This document shows positions 45,601 to 55,991 of a stretch of DNA of 64,000 nucleotides, piece by piece. Source of the DNA: Streptomyces sp. T12 (GTDB taxonomy: Bacteria; Actinomycetota; Actinomycetes; Streptomycetales; Streptomycetaceae); contig NZ_CP117866.1 of the NCBI RefSeq assembly GCF_028736035.1, positions 9,713,001 through 9,777,000 on the forward strand, in the 5' to 3' direction. Within the stretch, counting starts at the first letter, position 1; each line of letters opens with the position of its first letter. The position numbers and the translations under genes were made by a program. The notes beneath the pieces are model-generated. The model ran no database searches. It was not told where the DNA came from and saw only the letters and a program-made list of their open reading frames with translations.

Positions 45601-46590
45601 ATGAAGACCTCGTGGCGGAGCGCCTCGCTCGTGGTGAGCGCCGTGGCGGTGGCGGCGCTGACGACGGCATGCGGCTCGGAAACCGCGCCGCCGGCGAGCA
45701 GCCAGAACGTGGGTGCCACGGCCGCGGCCGGTGATTACGGAAACGCCGGTACCGGCCTTGGGAACGGATCCGGTTACGACGCCGGTGCGGCGGGCCAGGA
45801 GAGCGCCGCCACGCAGGCCGCGTCCGCCGGTGAGCTGTCCGTTTCCACCAACCAGGAACTCGGCGAGGTGCTGACCGACAGCGCCGGTCTGACTCTCTAC
45901 CGCTTCGACAAGGACACCGCGGACCCGGCCAAGTCCAACTGCGACGGTGACTGCGCGAAGAAGTGGCCGCCGGTCCCCGCGGACGATGCCGCGGCCGGTG
46001 CCGGTATCGACAAGGCGCTGCTGGGCTCGGTCGTCCGCTCCGACGGCACCGAGCAGCTGACGGTCGACGGCTGGCCGGCCTACCGCTATGCGAAGGACGT
46101 CAACGCCGGCGACGTCAACGGCCAGGGTGTGGGCGGCACTTGGTACGCACTGGCCCCCGACGGCAAGAAGGCGCAGGGTGAGGGCGGGGCCGAGGCGGCC
46201 GACCTGCCCGGTCTGTCGACCCGCAAGGACCCCAAGCTCGGCGAGATCGTCATCGACAAGAACGGTCACACCGTCTACCGCTTCATGAAGGACTCGCCCT
46301 GGCCGATGAAGACGGCGTGCACCGGCGAATGTCTGGAGAAGTGGCCGGTCATCGAGCCGGTCGACGCCAAGGACACCGAGGGCATCGATCTGAAGGGGTC
46401 CGGTCCCAGGGGCCAGGGTTACGTGGTCTTCGACCGGCCCGACGGACTGAAGCAGCAGACCATCGACTGTGTGCCGATCTACACCTTCGCCGGTGACAAG
46501 AAGCCCGGCGACACCAACGGTCAGGGCGTCGGCGGCACTTGGTTCGCCATTCGCCCCGACGGCAAGCCGGTCGGCGCGTCGGAGAAATAA
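45601..46590 (+). CDS. Lipoprotein with tandem secreted repeats (COG4315)
   Basis: 329 residues. Signal peptide ending in LTTAC (Cys24), a Gly/Ala-rich spacer, then two copies of a repeat of unknown function: LTLYRFDKDTADPAKSNCDG, later CAKKWPPV, and HTVYRFMKDSPWPMKTACTG, later CLEKWPVI. Each copy has a Cys pair and a Lys-Trp-Pro, and further related strands end in VGGTWYAL and VGGTWFAI. The ATG at 45601 has GGGGAG 6 nt upstream. It matches the lipoprotein upstream of the RmdA locus in other streptomycetes. Function unknown; electron transfer or binding of a small ligand outside the cell are possible. Confidence 0.82.
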   Translation: MKTSWRSASLVVSAVAVAALTTACGSETAPPASSQNVGATAAAGDYGNAGTGLGNGSGYDAGAAGQESAATQAASAGELSVSTNQELGEVLTDSAGLTLYRFDKDTADPAKSNCDGDCAKKWPPVPADDAAAGAGIDKALLGSVVRSDGTEQLTVDGWPAYRYAKDVNAGDVNGQGVGGTWYALAPDGKKAQGEGGAEAADLPGLSTRKDPKLGEIVIDKNGHTVYRFMKDSPWPMKTACTGECLEKWPVIEPVDAKDTEGIDLKGSGPRGQGYVVFDRPDGLKQQTIDCVPIYTFAGDKKPGDTNGQGVGGTWFAIRPDGKPVGASEK

Positions 46591-46908
46591 AGGATCACAC
46601 CTCCCCAGGGTTGATCGCCTCACGCCCGGCCCACCGGTCCACCCCCTGAAGCTCCATGCCCAGGGGGTGGGCCGGTTTGCCGTCATTCACCATCATTCAC
46701 CATGATTCTTCACCCTCTTTCGCCATGGTTCGCAGCTCTGTGGAATGCTTCGGATGCTTTTGACGGAGGGTGTGCGGGGCATCAAATAGGCACGTGCCGC
46801 TGGCAGTGACCGGGAACGGATGGTCAATTTCCGTTTCCGCTCGCTCCTTTGGCGGGCGATCAGTAGCCTCAGCTCGAACACCGGATCGCCTACGCCTTGG
46901 AGAGATAG
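46591..46908. other. Intergenic region with terminator and AT-richer promoter part
   Basis: Apart from the hairpin at 46634-46675, it has three near-copies of a 10-bp unit (ATTCACCATC, ATTCACCATG, ATTCTTCACC) at 46685-46714 and an AT-richer stretch to 46850. This is presumably the promoter area of the methyltransferase/GGDEF-EAL pair. No gene is seen. Confidence 0.5.
46634..46675 (+). terminator. Terminator after the repeat lipoprotein
   Basis: CCGGTCCACCCCCTG (46634-46648) pairs with CAGGGGGTGGGCCGG (46661-46675) with one G-U wobble; TTT follows. Confidence 0.75.
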
Positions 46909-47721
46909 ATGGAGCGTCCCGCCTGGGCCCCACGGAGCATCGACATCTCGGTGCCCAGTGTCTCGCGAATCTACGACTACTACCTGGGCGGTTCGCACAA
47001 CTTCGAGGTCGACCGGGAAGCGGCCCGCAAGGCCATGGACTTCATGCCGGGACTCCCCAAGATCATGCAGGCCAACCGGGCGTTCATGCGCCGCGCGGTG
47101 CGCTTCGCGGTCGACGAGGGCGTCACCCAGTTCCTGGACATCGGCTCCGGCATACCGACGTTCGGCAACGTCCACGAGGTGGCGCAGAAGGCCAGTCCCG
47201 GCGCGCATGTGGTGTACGTCGACCACGACCCGGTGGCGGTGGCGCACAGCCAGGCGGTCCTGGCGGGCAACGACGACGCGGACGTCGTCGCGGCGGACCT
47301 GTGCAAGCCGCAGGAGATCCTGGGGAGTTCCGCGGTCGAGAGCCTCATCGACCTGAACCGGCCAGTGGCACTGCTGCTCGTTGCCATACTGCACTTCGTG
47401 GAGGACGAGGACGACCCGTACGAGGCGGTGGCCCAGCTGCGCGACGCGCTCGCGCCCGGCAGTCTGCTGGTGCTCACGCATGCCTCGTACGAGGGAATCC
47501 CGCTGCCCGAGGAGCGGGCCAAGGGCACGGTCGACGTATACAAGGACATTCGCAACCCGCTGATCATGCGCTCGCGCGAGGGGATCGCGCGGTTCTTCGA
47601 GGGGTACGACATGGTGGAACCGGGACTGGTGCCGATGCCGCACTGGCGGCCGGACACAGCACCGGAGGACGAGGATCCTTATGCCTTCTCCGGGTTCGCC
47701 GGCGTGGGGCGTACGGCGTGA
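46909..47721 (+). CDS. SAM-dependent methyltransferase, DUF574 type
   Basis: 270 residues. The Streptomyces-enriched family is recognised by YDYYLGGSHNFEVDRE near the N-terminus, the SAM-binding FLDIGSGIPTFGNVHE, VVYVDHDPVAV and, later, ALLLVAILHFVED. Methyl acceptors of this family are not known. The ATG has GGAGAG 6 nt upstream. Its stop overlaps the start of the GGDEF-EAL gene (GTGA), so production of the two is coupled; a link between methylation and c-di-GMP signalling is possible but unproven. Confidence 0.88.
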   Translation: MERPAWAPRSIDISVPSVSRIYDYYLGGSHNFEVDREAARKAMDFMPGLPKIMQANRAFMRRAVRFAVDEGVTQFLDIGSGIPTFGNVHEVAQKASPGAHVVYVDHDPVAVAHSQAVLAGNDDADVVAADLCKPQEILGSSAVESLIDLNRPVALLLVAILHFVEDEDDPYEAVAQLRDALAPGSLLVLTHASYEGIPLPEERAKGTVDVYKDIRNPLIMRSREGIARFFEGYDMVEPGLVPMPHWRPDTAPEDEDPYAFSGFAGVGRTA

Positions 47722-49853
47722 GCGCGGGTTCGGACGGGCCGGAGGACAGACTGCGCCGGTTCGCGACGATCTGGAGCCGGGCCGTCTTCCCGGTGACCTC
47801 GACGTCGTCGACCCGGCCGGAGTTCGAGGAGCAACTGCTGCCGCTGGCCCGGCGGTTGAGTGAGGCGCTCAGGGCCAGGACCTTCGACGCGGACGCGGGC
47901 AAGGCGGTCGGCGCCTCTCTCGTCGCCGCGCACTGCACCGACCCCGAGGCGCTGAGCCGCTCGCTGGACTGCGTGGACGCCTACCTCGTGCTGTACTGCG
48001 GCACCGACGGCGACCAGGAGGACCAGCGGGCACGCTCGTCACGGCTCCAGCACGCCATGGCCGCCGGCTTCGCCCAGGCGCTGCGCGAGCGGACGCTGGC
48101 CGAGCAGGAGGCGATCTCCGCGGCCGCCCTCAAGGCGCAGGGCGTGGTCGCGCAGGCGCTGCACGCCACCGAGGCCCGCTTCCGCGCGGTGTTCGAGGGT
48201 GCCGCCATAGGAATCGGTATCGCGGACCTGCAGGGCAACATCCTCCAGGTCAACGGCGCCCTGCTGCGCATGTTCGGGGTCTCCGAGCAGGCGTTGCGCA
48301 GCCGCAACGTCATGGAGTGGACCCACCCCGAGGACGCGCCGCAGACCTGGAAGCTCTACGACGAACTCGTCCGCGGCGAGCGCGAGCACTACCACGTCGA
48401 AAAGGCCTTCTACCGCCCTGACGGAACGGTCCTGTGGACCAACCTCACGGTCTCCCTGCTGCGCGACCCCGATGGCAACCCGCAGTACCAGCTGGCCCTG
48501 ATGGAGGACACCACCGAGCGGCGCCTGCTCAACCTGCGGCTGCGCTACGAGGCCACGCACGACGCGCTGACCGGCCTGCCCAACCGCACCTTCTTCTTCG
48601 AGCGCCTGGAGAAGGCACTGGGCGCCGGGGAAGGCCAGCGGTTCGGCCTGTGCTACCTCGACCTGGACGGCTTCAAGACCGTCAACGACAGCCTCGGCCA
48701 CGCGGCCGGCGACCGGCTGCTCGTCGAGGTCGCCGACCGCCTGCAGTCCTGTGCCACGGCGCCCGGCGAGATGGTCGCGCGGCTCGGCGGCGACGAGTTC
48801 GTGGCGCTGACCACCGGCTCCGACACCGAGCGCGAGGTCGACGACCTGGCCGCCCGGATCATGAACGCGCTGATCGCCCCGATCAGCGTCGACGGCCGGG
48901 AGCTGACCGTGCGCGGCAGCATCGGCATCGTCGAGGGCCCGGCCGGGGAGCGCAGTCCGGCGGAGGTCCTGCGCAGCGCGGACATCACCATGTACCGGGC
49001 CAAGTCGGCGGGCGGCAACCGCTTCGAGCTGGCCGACCCGGAGGCCGACGCCCGCGCCATCACCCGGCACGGGTTGACCACGGCGCTGCCGACGGCCCTG
49101 GACCGGGGCGAGTTCTTCATCGAGTACCAGCCGCTGGTCCACCTCGGCGACGGCAGCGTGCGCGGCGCCGAGGCCCTGGTGCGCTGGCTGCACCCGCAGC
49201 ACGGCATCCTCGGCCCGGACCGGTTCATCCCGCTCGCCGAGCACACGGGGCTGATCGTTCCGCTCGGCCGCTGGGTCCTGGAGCAGTCGGTGCGCCAGGC
49301 GCGCGAGTGGCGAGCACGCTACGACGATGCGGGCCCGCTCCGTATCAACGTCAATCTCTCGCCGTGCCAGCTCACCCATCCCGGACTGGTCCAGGACACG
49401 GTGGACATCCTGGAGCGCGCGGGCGTGGCACCGGACGCCCTCTGCCTGGAAGTCACGGAGTCGGCCCTCATCGGCGCCGACGACGACCTGCTGAAGCCGC
49501 TGCGCCGACTGGCCGAGATGGGCGTCGACATCGCCCTGGACGACTTCGGCACCGGCTACTCCAACCTCGCCAACCTGCGCCGACTGCCGGTGAGCATCCT
49601 CAAGCTGGACCGCTCCTTCACCCAGAGCATGCAGCAGTTCCCGGCCGACCCCGTCGACCTGAAGATCGTCGAGGGGATCGTCTCTCTCGCCCACAGCCTG
49701 AACCTGGCGGTGACGGTGGAGGGCGTGGAGACGGGCGCACAGGCCGAACAACTGCGCATCCTCGGCTGCGACACGGCCCAGGGCTGGTACTACGCCAGGC
49801 CGGGCCCGCCGGAGCGGCTGCACGAGTTGGCGCTCGTGGACGCGACGGGGTGA
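47718..49853 (+). CDS. rmdA: PAS-GGDEF-EAL c-di-GMP signalling protein (RmdA-like)
   Basis: 711 residues, cytoplasmic. An N-terminal helical part (~1-150) is followed by PAS (~155-275), GGDEF (~285-445; intact LGGDEF near residues 356-361) and EAL (~455-700; GAEALVRW near 483-490, plus DDFGTGYSNL). Intact signature motifs in both domains mean that synthesis and breakdown of c-di-GMP are both possible; in S. coelicolor RmdA the phosphodiesterase activity was reported and affects development. The gene name is based on domain order and neighbourhood (next to methyltransferase, LysR and sdh genes), not on an alignment. GTG start overlapping the methyltransferase stop. Confidence 0.87.
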   Translation: MSAGSDGPEDRLRRFATIWSRAVFPVTSTSSTRPEFEEQLLPLARRLSEALRARTFDADAGKAVGASLVAAHCTDPEALSRSLDCVDAYLVLYCGTDGDQEDQRARSSRLQHAMAAGFAQALRERTLAEQEAISAAALKAQGVVAQALHATEARFRAVFEGAAIGIGIADLQGNILQVNGALLRMFGVSEQALRSRNVMEWTHPEDAPQTWKLYDELVRGEREHYHVEKAFYRPDGTVLWTNLTVSLLRDPDGNPQYQLALMEDTTERRLLNLRLRYEATHDALTGLPNRTFFFERLEKALGAGEGQRFGLCYLDLDGFKTVNDSLGHAAGDRLLVEVADRLQSCATAPGEMVARLGGDEFVALTTGSDTEREVDDLAARIMNALIAPISVDGRELTVRGSIGIVEGPAGERSPAEVLRSADITMYRAKSAGGNRFELADPEADARAITRHGLTTALPTALDRGEFFIEYQPLVHLGDGSVRGAEALVRWLHPQHGILGPDRFIPLAEHTGLIVPLGRWVLEQSVRQAREWRARYDDAGPLRINVNLSPCQLTHPGLVQDTVDILERAGVAPDALCLEVTESALIGADDDLLKPLRRLAEMGVDIALDDFGTGYSNLANLRRLPVSILKLDRSFTQSMQQFPADPVDLKIVEGIVSLAHSLNLAVTVEGVETGAQAEQLRILGCDTAQGWYYARPGPPERLHELALVDATG

Positions 49854-49878
49854 GGTCCCGCGGACAGGCTCTGAGGCG

Positions 49879-50532
49879 TCACGGCCCCTCGCCGGGCTCG
49901 GCGCATGGGGGAGACGCCCCCGTCAGCGCCTGCCACCGCGCCGCCTCCGCCGTGTGAGAGCCGGTCGCGGTGGCCCGCGCGACCGGATCCGGCCCGCTGG
50001 AAGTGAGCGGAGCGCCCTCCCGGGTCAGCAGGGTCAGCGGCCACACCGGGGTGTGCGGCCCGGTCCCGTCGAAGGGCTCCCAGGTCCACGGCCCGTCGAA
50101 ACGCCAAGCACGCCCGGCCGCGTCCGCGACCTCGTCGCCGGTCTCGAGGAACGCGCAAGGACGCCACAGGAGTTCGAGGACGAAGGGGATGTCGTCCTCG
50201 GGAACGAACTCCTCCCCCTGCTCCTCCAGCTCGGGGTGATGGGCCTCACCGGCGCGCAACAGCGTCAGCGACAGATGCGGCCGGGGCAGCCGCCCGGGTC
50301 TCCAGCGGCGGGTCGAAGCGGTCGAGCCGGGCGACGTGGACGACGGTCGCGGCAGGGCCACCTGGCCGTTCCAGTGGATCCAGTCGCAGGCCGGGTCCAC
50401 CTGCCACCAGGGCCACTGGAGGGAGATGTGCTCGCGGCTGATCGCGGCCACCCTGGCCGGGGCGTCCGGGCAGCTGACGCGCAGCACGTCGCCCGGCCGG
50501 AAACACGTGTCCTGGGGTGCAGCGGGGTTCAA
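49879..50532 (-). CDS. Hypothetical protein with an internal compensated frame change
   Basis: About 217 residues in the long frame. N-terminal part CFRPGDVLRVSCPDAPARVA, WPWWQVDPACDWIHWNGQVALP, and C-terminal part GEEFVPEDDIPFVLELLWRP, DGPWTWEPFDGTGP look like a real, acidic, Trp-rich protein. Between them, near 50290-50360, the long frame gives an unusual Ser/Thr/Arg-rich stretch, while the next frame reads ATVVHVARLDRFDPPLETR with perfect GC third positions. Two small indels, or an indel plus deletion, probably displaced the frame and restored it. A TTG at 50532 with GGAGGA just upstream is the best start, 13 bp after the LysR stop. Function unknown. Confidence 0.55.
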   Translation of the reverse strand: MNPAAPQDTCFRPGDVLRVSCPDAPARVAAISREHISLQWPWWQVDPACDWIHWNGQVALPRPSSTSPGSTASTRRWRPGRLPRPHLSLTLLRAGEAHHPELEEQGEEFVPEDDIPFVLELLWRPCAFLETGDEVADAAGRAWRFDGPWTWEPFDGTGPHTPVWPLTLLTREGAPLTSSGPDPVARATATGSHTAEAARWQALTGASPPCAEPGEGP

Positions 50533-50545
50533 GGGTTCCTCCGGC

Positions 50546-51430
50546 TCAGCGTTCCAGCAACATACGCTGCAGTTCCCGTGCCGCCCGCGGCGGAGCCACA
50601 TCGCTGCGGTGGGCCAGCGCGATCGTCCGGTGCAGCCCCGGCCGGGCGAGCGGGGTGACCCGGAGCCCTCGGCCCGAGCGTGCCGCCACCATGCGCGGTA
50701 CGACGGCCACGCCGAGCCCTGCCCGGACGAACCCCAGCACCGCGTCCATCTCCCCGCCCTCCACCGCGAAGTCCGGCTCGAAGCCCTCGGCGCGGCAGGC
50801 GGCCACCGTCAGCTCGCGCAGGTCGTAGCCGTGCCGGAACATCACCAGGCGTTCGCCCTCCAGGTCGGCGACGCGCACGGTGCGCCGGCCGCCGCCCGGG
50901 CGGGACGCCTCGGGTGAGGAGACGACCACGAGGTCCTCGCGCAGCAGCTCCACCGTGGTCAGCGCCGGGGACGGCGTCGGCAGGGGCAGGACGACCAGGG
51001 CGAGGTCGAGGGCGCCGCGCGCCAGCTCCCGTACGAGGTCGTGCGAGCCGCCCTCCTCGATCAGCAGCTGGATGCCGGGATAGCGGTCGTGGAAGGCGCG
51101 CAGCACGTCCGGGAGCAGGCCCGTGCACAGGCTCGGGGTCGCGCCGAGGCGGACCCGGCCCTGGCGCAGCTGCACCAGTTCCTGCACCTCGTGCCGCGCG
51201 GTGTCCGCGTCGGCCAGGATGCGCCGGGCCAGCGGGAGCAGGGCCTCTCCGGCGTCCGTCAGCGTGATGTTGCCGCGCGCCCGCAGGAACAGGTCGGCGC
51301 CCAACTCCCGCTCCAGCGCCTTGATCTGCTGCGACAGCGAGGGCTGCGCGACATGCACCAGGTCGGCGGCCCGGGTGAAGTGCCGGGTCTCCGCGACCGC
51401 CACGAAGTACTGGAGCTGCTGGAACTGCAT
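50546..51430 (-). CDS. LysR-family transcriptional regulator
   Basis: 294 residues. HTH at residues ~1-60 (AVAETRHFTRAADLVHVAQP, then SLSQQIKALERELG), effector domain from ~90 with LGATPSLCTGLLPDVLRAFH. The start at the MQFQQLQYF methionine fits the family; an upstream in-frame start would add only 14 residues. Divergent from the succinate dehydrogenase operon, with an ATAG-N7-CTAT site between them, so control of sdhCAB is likely. Confidence 0.9.
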   Translation of the reverse strand: MQFQQLQYFVAVAETRHFTRAADLVHVAQPSLSQQIKALERELGADLFLRARGNITLTDAGEALLPLARRILADADTARHEVQELVQLRQGRVRLGATPSLCTGLLPDVLRAFHDRYPGIQLLIEEGGSHDLVRELARGALDLALVVLPLPTPSPALTTVELLREDLVVVSSPEASRPGGGRRTVRVADLEGERLVMFRHGYDLRELTVAACRAEGFEPDFAVEGGEMDAVLGFVRAGLGVAVVPRMVAARSGRGLRVTPLARPGLHRTIALAHRSDVAPPRAARELQRMLLER

Positions 51431-51439
51431 CCAGCCAGC

Positions 51440-51454
51440 ATAGCCAGTGCCTAT
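51440..51454. promoter_or_regulatory. LysR-type ATAG-N7-CTAT site
   Basis: ATAG (51440-51443) and CTAT (51451-51454) form the T-N11-A inverted repeat of LysR boxes, 10 bp upstream of the LysR start. A second related pair, CCTATCG (51450-51456) with CGATAGG (51482-51488), covers the region in front of sdhC. Confidence 0.6.
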
Positions 51455-51513
51455 CGAAACGAGCCGGACCATGTCTTGGACCGATAGGGGCGTTCGGCCC
51501 TAGCGTCCTGTCC

Positions 51514-52221
51514 ATGGCTCTGGCAACGCGGACGGATCGACGGCCGTCCATGGCACGCACGGTGTGGGACTCCACCGTCGGCAAGAAGACCGTGATGGCG
51601 GTCAGCGGGCTGATCATGCTGCTCTACCTGGTCGCCCACATGATCGGCAACCTGAAGATCTACTTCGGCGCGGGCGAGTTCAACGAGTACGGCCACTGGC
51701 TGCGCACGGTCGGCGAGCCGTTCATGCACTACGAGTGGACGCTCTGGCTGATCCGCGTCGTGCTGGTCGTCGCCGTCGTCGCCCACGCGGTCTCGGCGTA
51801 CCAGCTCAGCCGCCGCGACATCAAGGCGCGCCCCAGCAAGTACGTGCACAACAAGCCGCGGGCCTCCTACGCCACCCGCACCATGCGCTGGGGCGGCATC
51901 ATCCTCGGCCTGTTCATCGTCTGGCACGTCCTGGACCTGACGACCGGCACCGTGCACTCCGGCGGTTTCCAGGAGGGCCACCCGTACCAGAACGTCGTGG
52001 ACACCTTCTCCACCTGGTACGGCAACGTCATCTACATCGTCGCGATGCTCGCCCTAGGTCTGCACATCCGGCACGGCTTCTGGAGCGCCGCCCAGACCCT
52101 CGGCGCCGGCAGCCGCACCCGCGACCGCGCCCTGAAGACCGTTGCCAACGTCCTCGCGCTGCTGCTCACGGCCGGGTTCATCGCCGTACCCGTGGGCGTC
52201 ATGACCGGAGTGGTGAGCTGA
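51514..52221 (+). CDS. sdhC: Succinate dehydrogenase cytochrome b subunit (type B)
   Basis: 235 residues with five membrane helices (first at ~25-45, [20 protein letters not shown]). His residues in AHMIGNL, HYEW, AHAVS, WHVLD and LHIRHG can bind the two hemes of type B enzymes, which have a single large anchor subunit. It carries electrons between the iron-sulfur subunit and menaquinone. Gene order C-A-B on one operon; the sdhA start follows by 1 bp. Confidence 0.9.
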   Translation: MALATRTDRRPSMARTVWDSTVGKKTVMAVSGLIMLLYLVAHMIGNLKIYFGAGEFNEYGHWLRTVGEPFMHYEWTLWLIRVVLVVAVVAHAVSAYQLSRRDIKARPSKYVHNKPRASYATRTMRWGGIILGLFIVWHVLDLTTGTVHSGGFQEGHPYQNVVDTFSTWYGNVIYIVAMLALGLHIRHGFWSAAQTLGAGSRTRDRALKTVANVLALLLTAGFIAVPVGVMTGVVS

Positions 52222-52222
52222 C

Positions 52223-54171
<1,949 letters not shown>

Positions 54172-54175
<4 letters not shown>

Positions 54176-54918
54176 AGCTCACCCTGCGCGTCTGGCGGCA
54201 GAAGAACGCCGACGCCGAAGGCGCCATGTCCACGTACGAGGTGGACGGGATCTCCTCCGACATGTCCTTCCTGGAGATGCTCGACACCCTCAACGAGGAG
54301 CTCATCCTCAAGGGCGAGGACCCGGTCGCCTTCGACCACGACTGCCGTGAGGGCATCTGCGGTGCGTGCTCGCTCGTGATCAACGGCGATGCGCACGGGC
54401 CCGAGCGGACGACCACGTGTCAGCTGCACATGCGGTCGTTCAAGGACGGCGACACGATCGACATCGAGCCGTGGCGGGCGTCGGCGTTCCCGGTGATCAA
54501 GGATCTGGTCGTCGACCGGTCCGCGTTCGACCGGATCATCCAGGCCGGTGGGTACATCACCGCGCCGACCGGCGCGGCCCCCGAAGCGCACGCCACGCCG
54601 GTGCCGAAGCCGGACGCCGACTTCGCCTTCGAGCACGCCGAGTGCATCGGGTGCGGGGCGTGTGTCGCCGCGTGCCCGAACGGGGCGGCGATGCTGTTCA
54701 CCTCCGCCAAGATCAACCATCTCAACGTGCTGCCGCAGGGGGCTCCCGAGCGGGAGACGCGGGTGCTCGACATGGTGGCGCAGATGGACGACGAGGGCTT
54801 CGGCGGCTGCACGCTCACCGGTGAGTGCGCCACCGCCTGCCCCAAGGGCATCCCGCTCATGTCCATCACCGGCATGAACAAGGAGTGGCTGCGGGCCACG
54901 CGGAAGGTGAAGCGGTAA
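54172..54918 (+). CDS. sdhB: Succinate dehydrogenase iron-sulfur subunit
   Basis: 248 residues. [2Fe-2S] ligands in [11 protein letters not shown] with Cys further on in TTTCQLH; the ferredoxin-like half has [12 protein letters not shown] and [12 protein letters not shown] for the [4Fe-4S] and [3Fe-4S] centres. Start overlaps the sdhA stop (ATGA). Passes electrons from FAD to the membrane subunit. Followed by a strong hairpin. Confidence 0.94.
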
Positions 54919-55220
54919 GCCGGGCCGCACAGCAGACGTTCGCCGACAGGTGCGGACGGACGGGGCCGGGAGTGGTGCTCTCCGGCCCCGTCTCGCGTTC
55001 TCGCGCCCGCCAAGTGAACGGCACCGGAGCGCCCGGCTGACCGGCCGGGCACCGGAAGGTGGACGGCCGGTACCGGCCCACGCCGTTCAACATTCGCACA
55101 TCCACTCTCCTGGCACAGGTCACGCATACGCCAACCGGCATCGGAAGAACAGGGGCGGCACACCGCATCGCTCCCACCACTCTCCGCTCGCCGTCCCCGG
55201 CCCGTGACCAGGAGTAAGCC
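54919..55220. other. Intergenic region between sdhB and olsB
   Basis: It contains the sdh terminator (54959-54992) and a second smaller hairpin GCCCGGC-tgaccg-GCCGGGC near 55030. The right half, less GC-rich around 55085-55130 (CAACATTCGCACATCC), probably carries the promoter of olsB. No gene with support. Confidence 0.5.
54959..54992 (+). terminator. Terminator of the sdhCAB operon
   Basis: GACGGGGCCGG (54959-54969) pairs with CCGGCCCCGTC (54982-54992) over a 12-nt loop. Confidence 0.8.
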
Positions 55221-55991
55221 ATGACCGGCGTACTGACCGTCGAACGTCCCCCGCAGCCCACGGCACCCACCCGCTACACCGTCGGCCTCGCCCGCAACGA
55301 GGAGGACGTGCGCGCCGCCCAGCGGCTGCGGCACGACGTCTTCGCCGGCGAGATGGGAGCCCTGCTGTCCACCCCGCAGCCGGGCCACGACATCGACGCC
55401 TTCGACGCGTACTGCGACCACCTGCTGGTCCGCGAGGAGGTGTCCGGACAGGTCGTCGGCACCTACCGGTTGCTGCCGCCGGAGCGCGCCGCGGTGGCGG
55501 GCCGCCTGTACTCCGAGGGCGAGTTCGACCTCACCCGCATCGACGCCCTGCGCCCGAACCTCGTCGAGGTCGGCCGCTCCTGCGTCCACCCCGACCACCG
55601 CGACGGCGCCGTCATCAGCCTCATCTGGGCCGGCATCGCCCGCTACATGGTCGACCGCGGGCACGAGTGGCTGGCCGGCTGCTGCTCGATCCCGCTGGCC
55701 GACGGCGGCACGCTCGCCGCCGGGACCTGGGACCGGGTGCAGGCCAAGCACCTGGCTCCGGAGGAGTACCGCGTACGGCCGCTGCGCCCCTGGCAGCCGA
55801 CCGCCCCCGCGCCCGCCACCCGCACCGAACTCCCGGCCCTCCTGCGCGGCTACATCCGCCTCGGCGCCTGGGTCTGCGGCGAGCCCGCGCACGACCCGGA
55901 GTTCGGGGTCGCCGACATGTACGTGCTGCTGTCGATGCGCCGGGTCAACGCGCGCTATCTGCGGCACTTCCTCTCCCTCGTCCCGGCGTGA
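55221..55991 (+). CDS. olsB: OlsB-like ornithine N-acyltransferase
   Basis: 256 residues of the GNAT-like Acetyltransf_5 family: LRHDVFAGEMGA, DHLLV, GTYRLLPP, EVGRSCVHPDHRDG and a substrate-binding WAGIARYMV stretch. OlsB adds a 3-hydroxyacyl chain to ornithine, the first step of ornithine-lipid synthesis. The next gene, overlapping by GTGA, encodes an acyltransferase that fits OlsA; this pair is known in S. coelicolor. AGGAGTAAGCC with GGAG 8 nt before the ATG serves as ribosome site. Confidence 0.85.
   Translation: MTGVLTVERPPQPTAPTRYTVGLARNEEDVRAAQRLRHDVFAGEMGALLSTPQPGHDIDAFDAYCDHLLVREEVSGQVVGTYRLLPPERAAVAGRLYSEGEFDLTRIDALRPNLVEVGRSCVHPDHRDGAVISLIWAGIARYMVDRGHEWLAGCCSIPLADGGTLAAGTWDRVQAKHLAPEEYRVRPLRPWQPTAPAPATRTELPALLRGYIRLGAWVCGEPAHDPEFGVADMYVLLSMRRVNARYLRHFLSLVPA

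Noticed and set aside
48434..49957. Long alternative frame inside the GGDEF-EAL gene
   Set aside because: It has an Arg/Pro/Gly-rich composition typical of an out-of-frame reading, and the GGDEF and EAL motifs are in the chosen frame.
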